A stretch of DNA of 64,000 nucleotides, taken from the NCBI RefSeq assembly GCF_007050985.1, contig NZ_VHSF01000003.1:1-64000 (forward strand), given 5' to 3'. The position numbers and the translations under genes are program-made. Positions 62,461 to 64,000 of this stretch are shown piece by piece. The DNA comes from Christiangramia sabulilitoris (GTDB lineage: Bacteria > Bacteroidota > Bacteroidia > Flavobacteriales > Flavobacteriaceae). The number at the start of each line of letters is the position of its first letter. Positions within the stretch are counted from its first letter, which is position 1. The notes beneath the pieces are model-generated. The model had not been told where the DNA came from. It did no database searches and saw nothing but the letters and a program-made list of their open reading frames with translations.

Positions 62461-63562
62461 TTTTTAAGGTTTGATAGGAAAATAAAGAATGTACTATCTT
62501 TTGAATATCTGTCTGTGTTAGACCTGGATAACTAGGAAGATTTATCCCTCTTCTAGCTAAATATTCAGCCACTCTATGCTTCTCATACTTTTGTGCATAA
62601 ATCGGCATGGTATGTACTGGATAGAACATAGGCCGGGTTTCAATTCCATTATTTAACAAGTATTCTTTCAATTCACGCCTGTCAATCTCCACGGGCAGTA
62701 AAATAGTACACATCCAGTAAGAATGAACTACATTTTCGGTTTCTGTATGAAATTCAAAATTACTTTCTTTGAATTCCTCTCGGTACCAATTAGCGATTTC
62801 TATTTTATCCTCAATTATGGTGTTTATACGTTCTAACTGAGCAAGGCCAATAGCGGCACATATATTCGTCATACGGTAATTATAACCAATGGCATCATGC
62901 CAGTACTCTCTATATTTAGCAAGACCCTGACCTTTTAAATGAATAATTCGCTCATAAAGAGTTTCATCATTTGTTGTTACCATACCTCCTTCTCCGGTGG
63001 TAATAGTTTTATTTCCATAAAAGCTGAAAGTAGCAACATCTCCAAAGACCCCAACGTGCTCCCCATCATATCGTGAACCTATGGCTTCTGCGCAATCTTC
63101 TACTAAAAATAGGCCATGTTTTTCGCATATTACCACAAGACTTTTCATTTCACATGGATGGCCATATAAATGAACACAAAGAACTGCTTTAGTTTTTGAG
63201 GTGATTTTTGTTATAACATCTTCAGGATCTAATTGCCAGGTGCTTTCTAAAGAATCTACGAAAACAGGTTTGGCACCGGTGTAGGTAATAGCATTTACTG
63301 AGGCAACGTAAGTTAGCGTAGGGACAATTACTTCATCTCCTTCTCCTATACCCAGTGCTTCAAGAGCAAGATGTAATGCTACTGTGCCATTACAAACACC
63401 GGTTGCATGATTAACACCAATGTATTTTGCAAAATCATTTTCAAATTTGTCAATAAACTTACCTTTACCCGAAATCCACGTAGAGTCTAAACATTCATTC
63501 ACATATTTTTTTTCATTACCATTTAAATTGGGCTGGTAAACTGGATATTTTAATTCTCCCAT
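62450..63562 (-). CDS. DegT/DnrJ/EryC1-type sugar aminotransferase
   Basis: A PLP enzyme that aminates a 4-keto-6-deoxy nucleotide sugar. The 370-aa protein has YPVYQPNLNGNEKKYVNECL, VPTLTYVASVNAITYTGAKP, VEDCAEAIGSRYDGEHVGVF and FSFYGNKTITTGEGGMVTTN, where the Lys of GNKTI is the likely PLP anchor. The build resembles perosamine synthetase and PglE. The keto-sugar maker is not in the window beyond Gmd, so GDP-4-keto-6-deoxymannose (giving GDP-perosamine) is one possible substrate and a UDP-sugar is another. Its start overlaps the end of the next gene by one base. Confidence 0.9.
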   Translation of the reverse strand: MGELKYPVYQPNLNGNEKKYVNECLDSTWISGKGKFIDKFENDFAKYIGVNHATGVCNGTVALHLALEALGIGEGDEVIVPTLTYVASVNAITYTGAKPVFVDSLESTWQLDPEDVITKITSKTKAVLCVHLYGHPCEMKSLVVICEKHGLFLVEDCAEAIGSRYDGEHVGVFGDVATFSFYGNKTITTGEGGMVTTNDETLYERIIHLKGQGLAKYREYWHDAIGYNYRMTNICAAIGLAQLERINTIIEDKIEIANWYREEFKESNFEFHTETENVVHSYWMCTILLPVEIDRRELKEYLLNNGIETRPMFYPVHTMPIYAQKYEKHRVAEYLARRGINLPSYPGLTQTDIQKIVHSLFSYQTLKNGQ

Positions 63563-64000
63563 TATATTTTTTCCATTTGGTTAGTATCTGTATTATAAAT
63601 GAGCAAATCCTTTATTACCTCAATTCTGTCTCCTGCTCTTTTATAATTTAAATGCCCGTTTGCATCTCTAGACTCTCGAAATCTAGATTCTATATATCCA
63701 GTTTCCGGATCCAAAATTTTCAAATCCTTACTATATCCTTTCTTTACAAAATATGCGTTGTTACCGGCACTATTACAACCAATAAAATTATAATCTTTTT
63801 TTTCAGCCAATTTACACATGGCCTTTAGAGAAGCTCCGGCATATAAACCACTATAATGTGCTTTGAATCTATAAAAATCTTCTGAATAAGGAATTGTAAT
63901 AGCTCTTTTGCTTCCATATATGCTATTATATTCAACAATCATTATAATGGGATCCACAACTTCTAAAGCTTTCCAGATCCAGTAATCATTCCCATCAATA
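63562..64000 (-). CDS. C-terminal part of a conserved hypothetical protein of sugar loci (runs off the right edge)
   Basis: The frame is open to the window edge, so only the C-terminal 145 residues or so are visible, starting IDGNDYWIWKALEVVDPIIM, then IVEYNSIYGSKRAITIPYSE, YSGLYAGASLKAMCKLAEKK and YNFIGCNSAGNNAYFVKKGY. The IDGNDY plus EYN pattern recalls FkbM-like methyltransferase relatives found beside sugar aminotransferase genes, but I cannot name the enzyme. A GTG at 63957 is within the frame and is unlikely to be the true start. It overlaps the DegT gene by one base. Confidence 0.6.
   Translation of the reverse strand, partial: IDGNDYWIWKALEVVDPIIMIVEYNSIYGSKRAITIPYSEDFYRFKAHYSGLYAGASLKAMCKLAEKKDYNFIGCNSAGNNAYFVKKGYSKDLKILDPETGYIESRFRESRDANGHLNYKRAGDRIEVIKDLLIYNTDTNQMEKI

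Noticed and set aside
63957-63959. GTG start for the right-edge gene
   Set aside because: The reading frame continues open to the window edge with protein-like sequence (IDGNDYWIWKALEVV).
1-64000. tRNA, rRNA or insertion-sequence genes
   Set aside because: None recognised on either strand; no transposase-like protein is encoded.

Overview
The window looks like chromosome from a marine-type member of the Bacteroidota, most likely family Flavobacteriaceae. The evidence is AT-rich DNA, promoters of the Bacteroidota type (TTG, about 20 nt, TAnnTTTG), a transketolase split into two genes, a kpsF-tatC-carboxymuconolactone decarboxylase-lptB operon, and protein sequences of Gramella/Salegentibacter-like style. 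The genus is an inference from recall of protein style, not from a search.

Layout. (1) 1-400: three tandem promoter cores spaced exactly 137 bp apart, firing leftwards out of the window, probably into an rRNA operon. (2) 547-3842, plus strand: thrS-infC-rpmI-rplT, with infC starting at a non-canonical AUA codon. (3) 3896-12815, minus strand: a Kef-type antiporter, a YjbQ protein, a secreted Bacteroidota protein often mislabelled asparagine synthetase B, dnaB, accA, an LptF/LptG-type permease and tgt. (4) 13074-15638, plus: split transketolase and an outer-membrane beta-barrel protein. (5) recQ (minus), then kpsF-tatC-CMD-lptB (plus), linking Kdo synthesis, Tat export and LPS transport. (6) 20942-22786: an islet with an asparagine-synthase-like protein lacking the glutaminase cysteine, overlapping the end of pssA. 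(7) lnt.

From 25457 to the right edge lies one large surface-polysaccharide locus of more than 38 kb, almost all on the minus strand and read towards an initiating sugar-phosphate transferase at 25457-26851. It holds about twenty glycosyltransferases, a Wzy-like polymerase, a nonulosonic-acid set (NeuB, NeuC, NeuA) combined with a NodB-type deacetylase, a formyltransferase and an asparagine synthase, a WecB epimerase, a GDP-fucose pathway (gmd, fcl) with a GT11 fucosyltransferase, a DegT aminotransferase with a NeuD-type acetyltransferase, and a QueC-like PP-loop protein of unknown role. Many genes overlap by 1-20 nt, which suggests translational coupling. One glycosyltransferase gene (53018-53959) runs against the operon with its own promoter. 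No Wzx flippase and no Wza/Wzc export genes are seen, so they are probably outside the window.

Best leads for new biology: the QueC-like PP-loop protein (45797-46966), the cysteine-less asparagine-synthase homologue (20942-22786), and the deacetylase/formyltransferase/AsnB set embedded among the nonulosonic-acid genes (38366-44708). All functional readings rest on motifs read by eye. No database search was possible.
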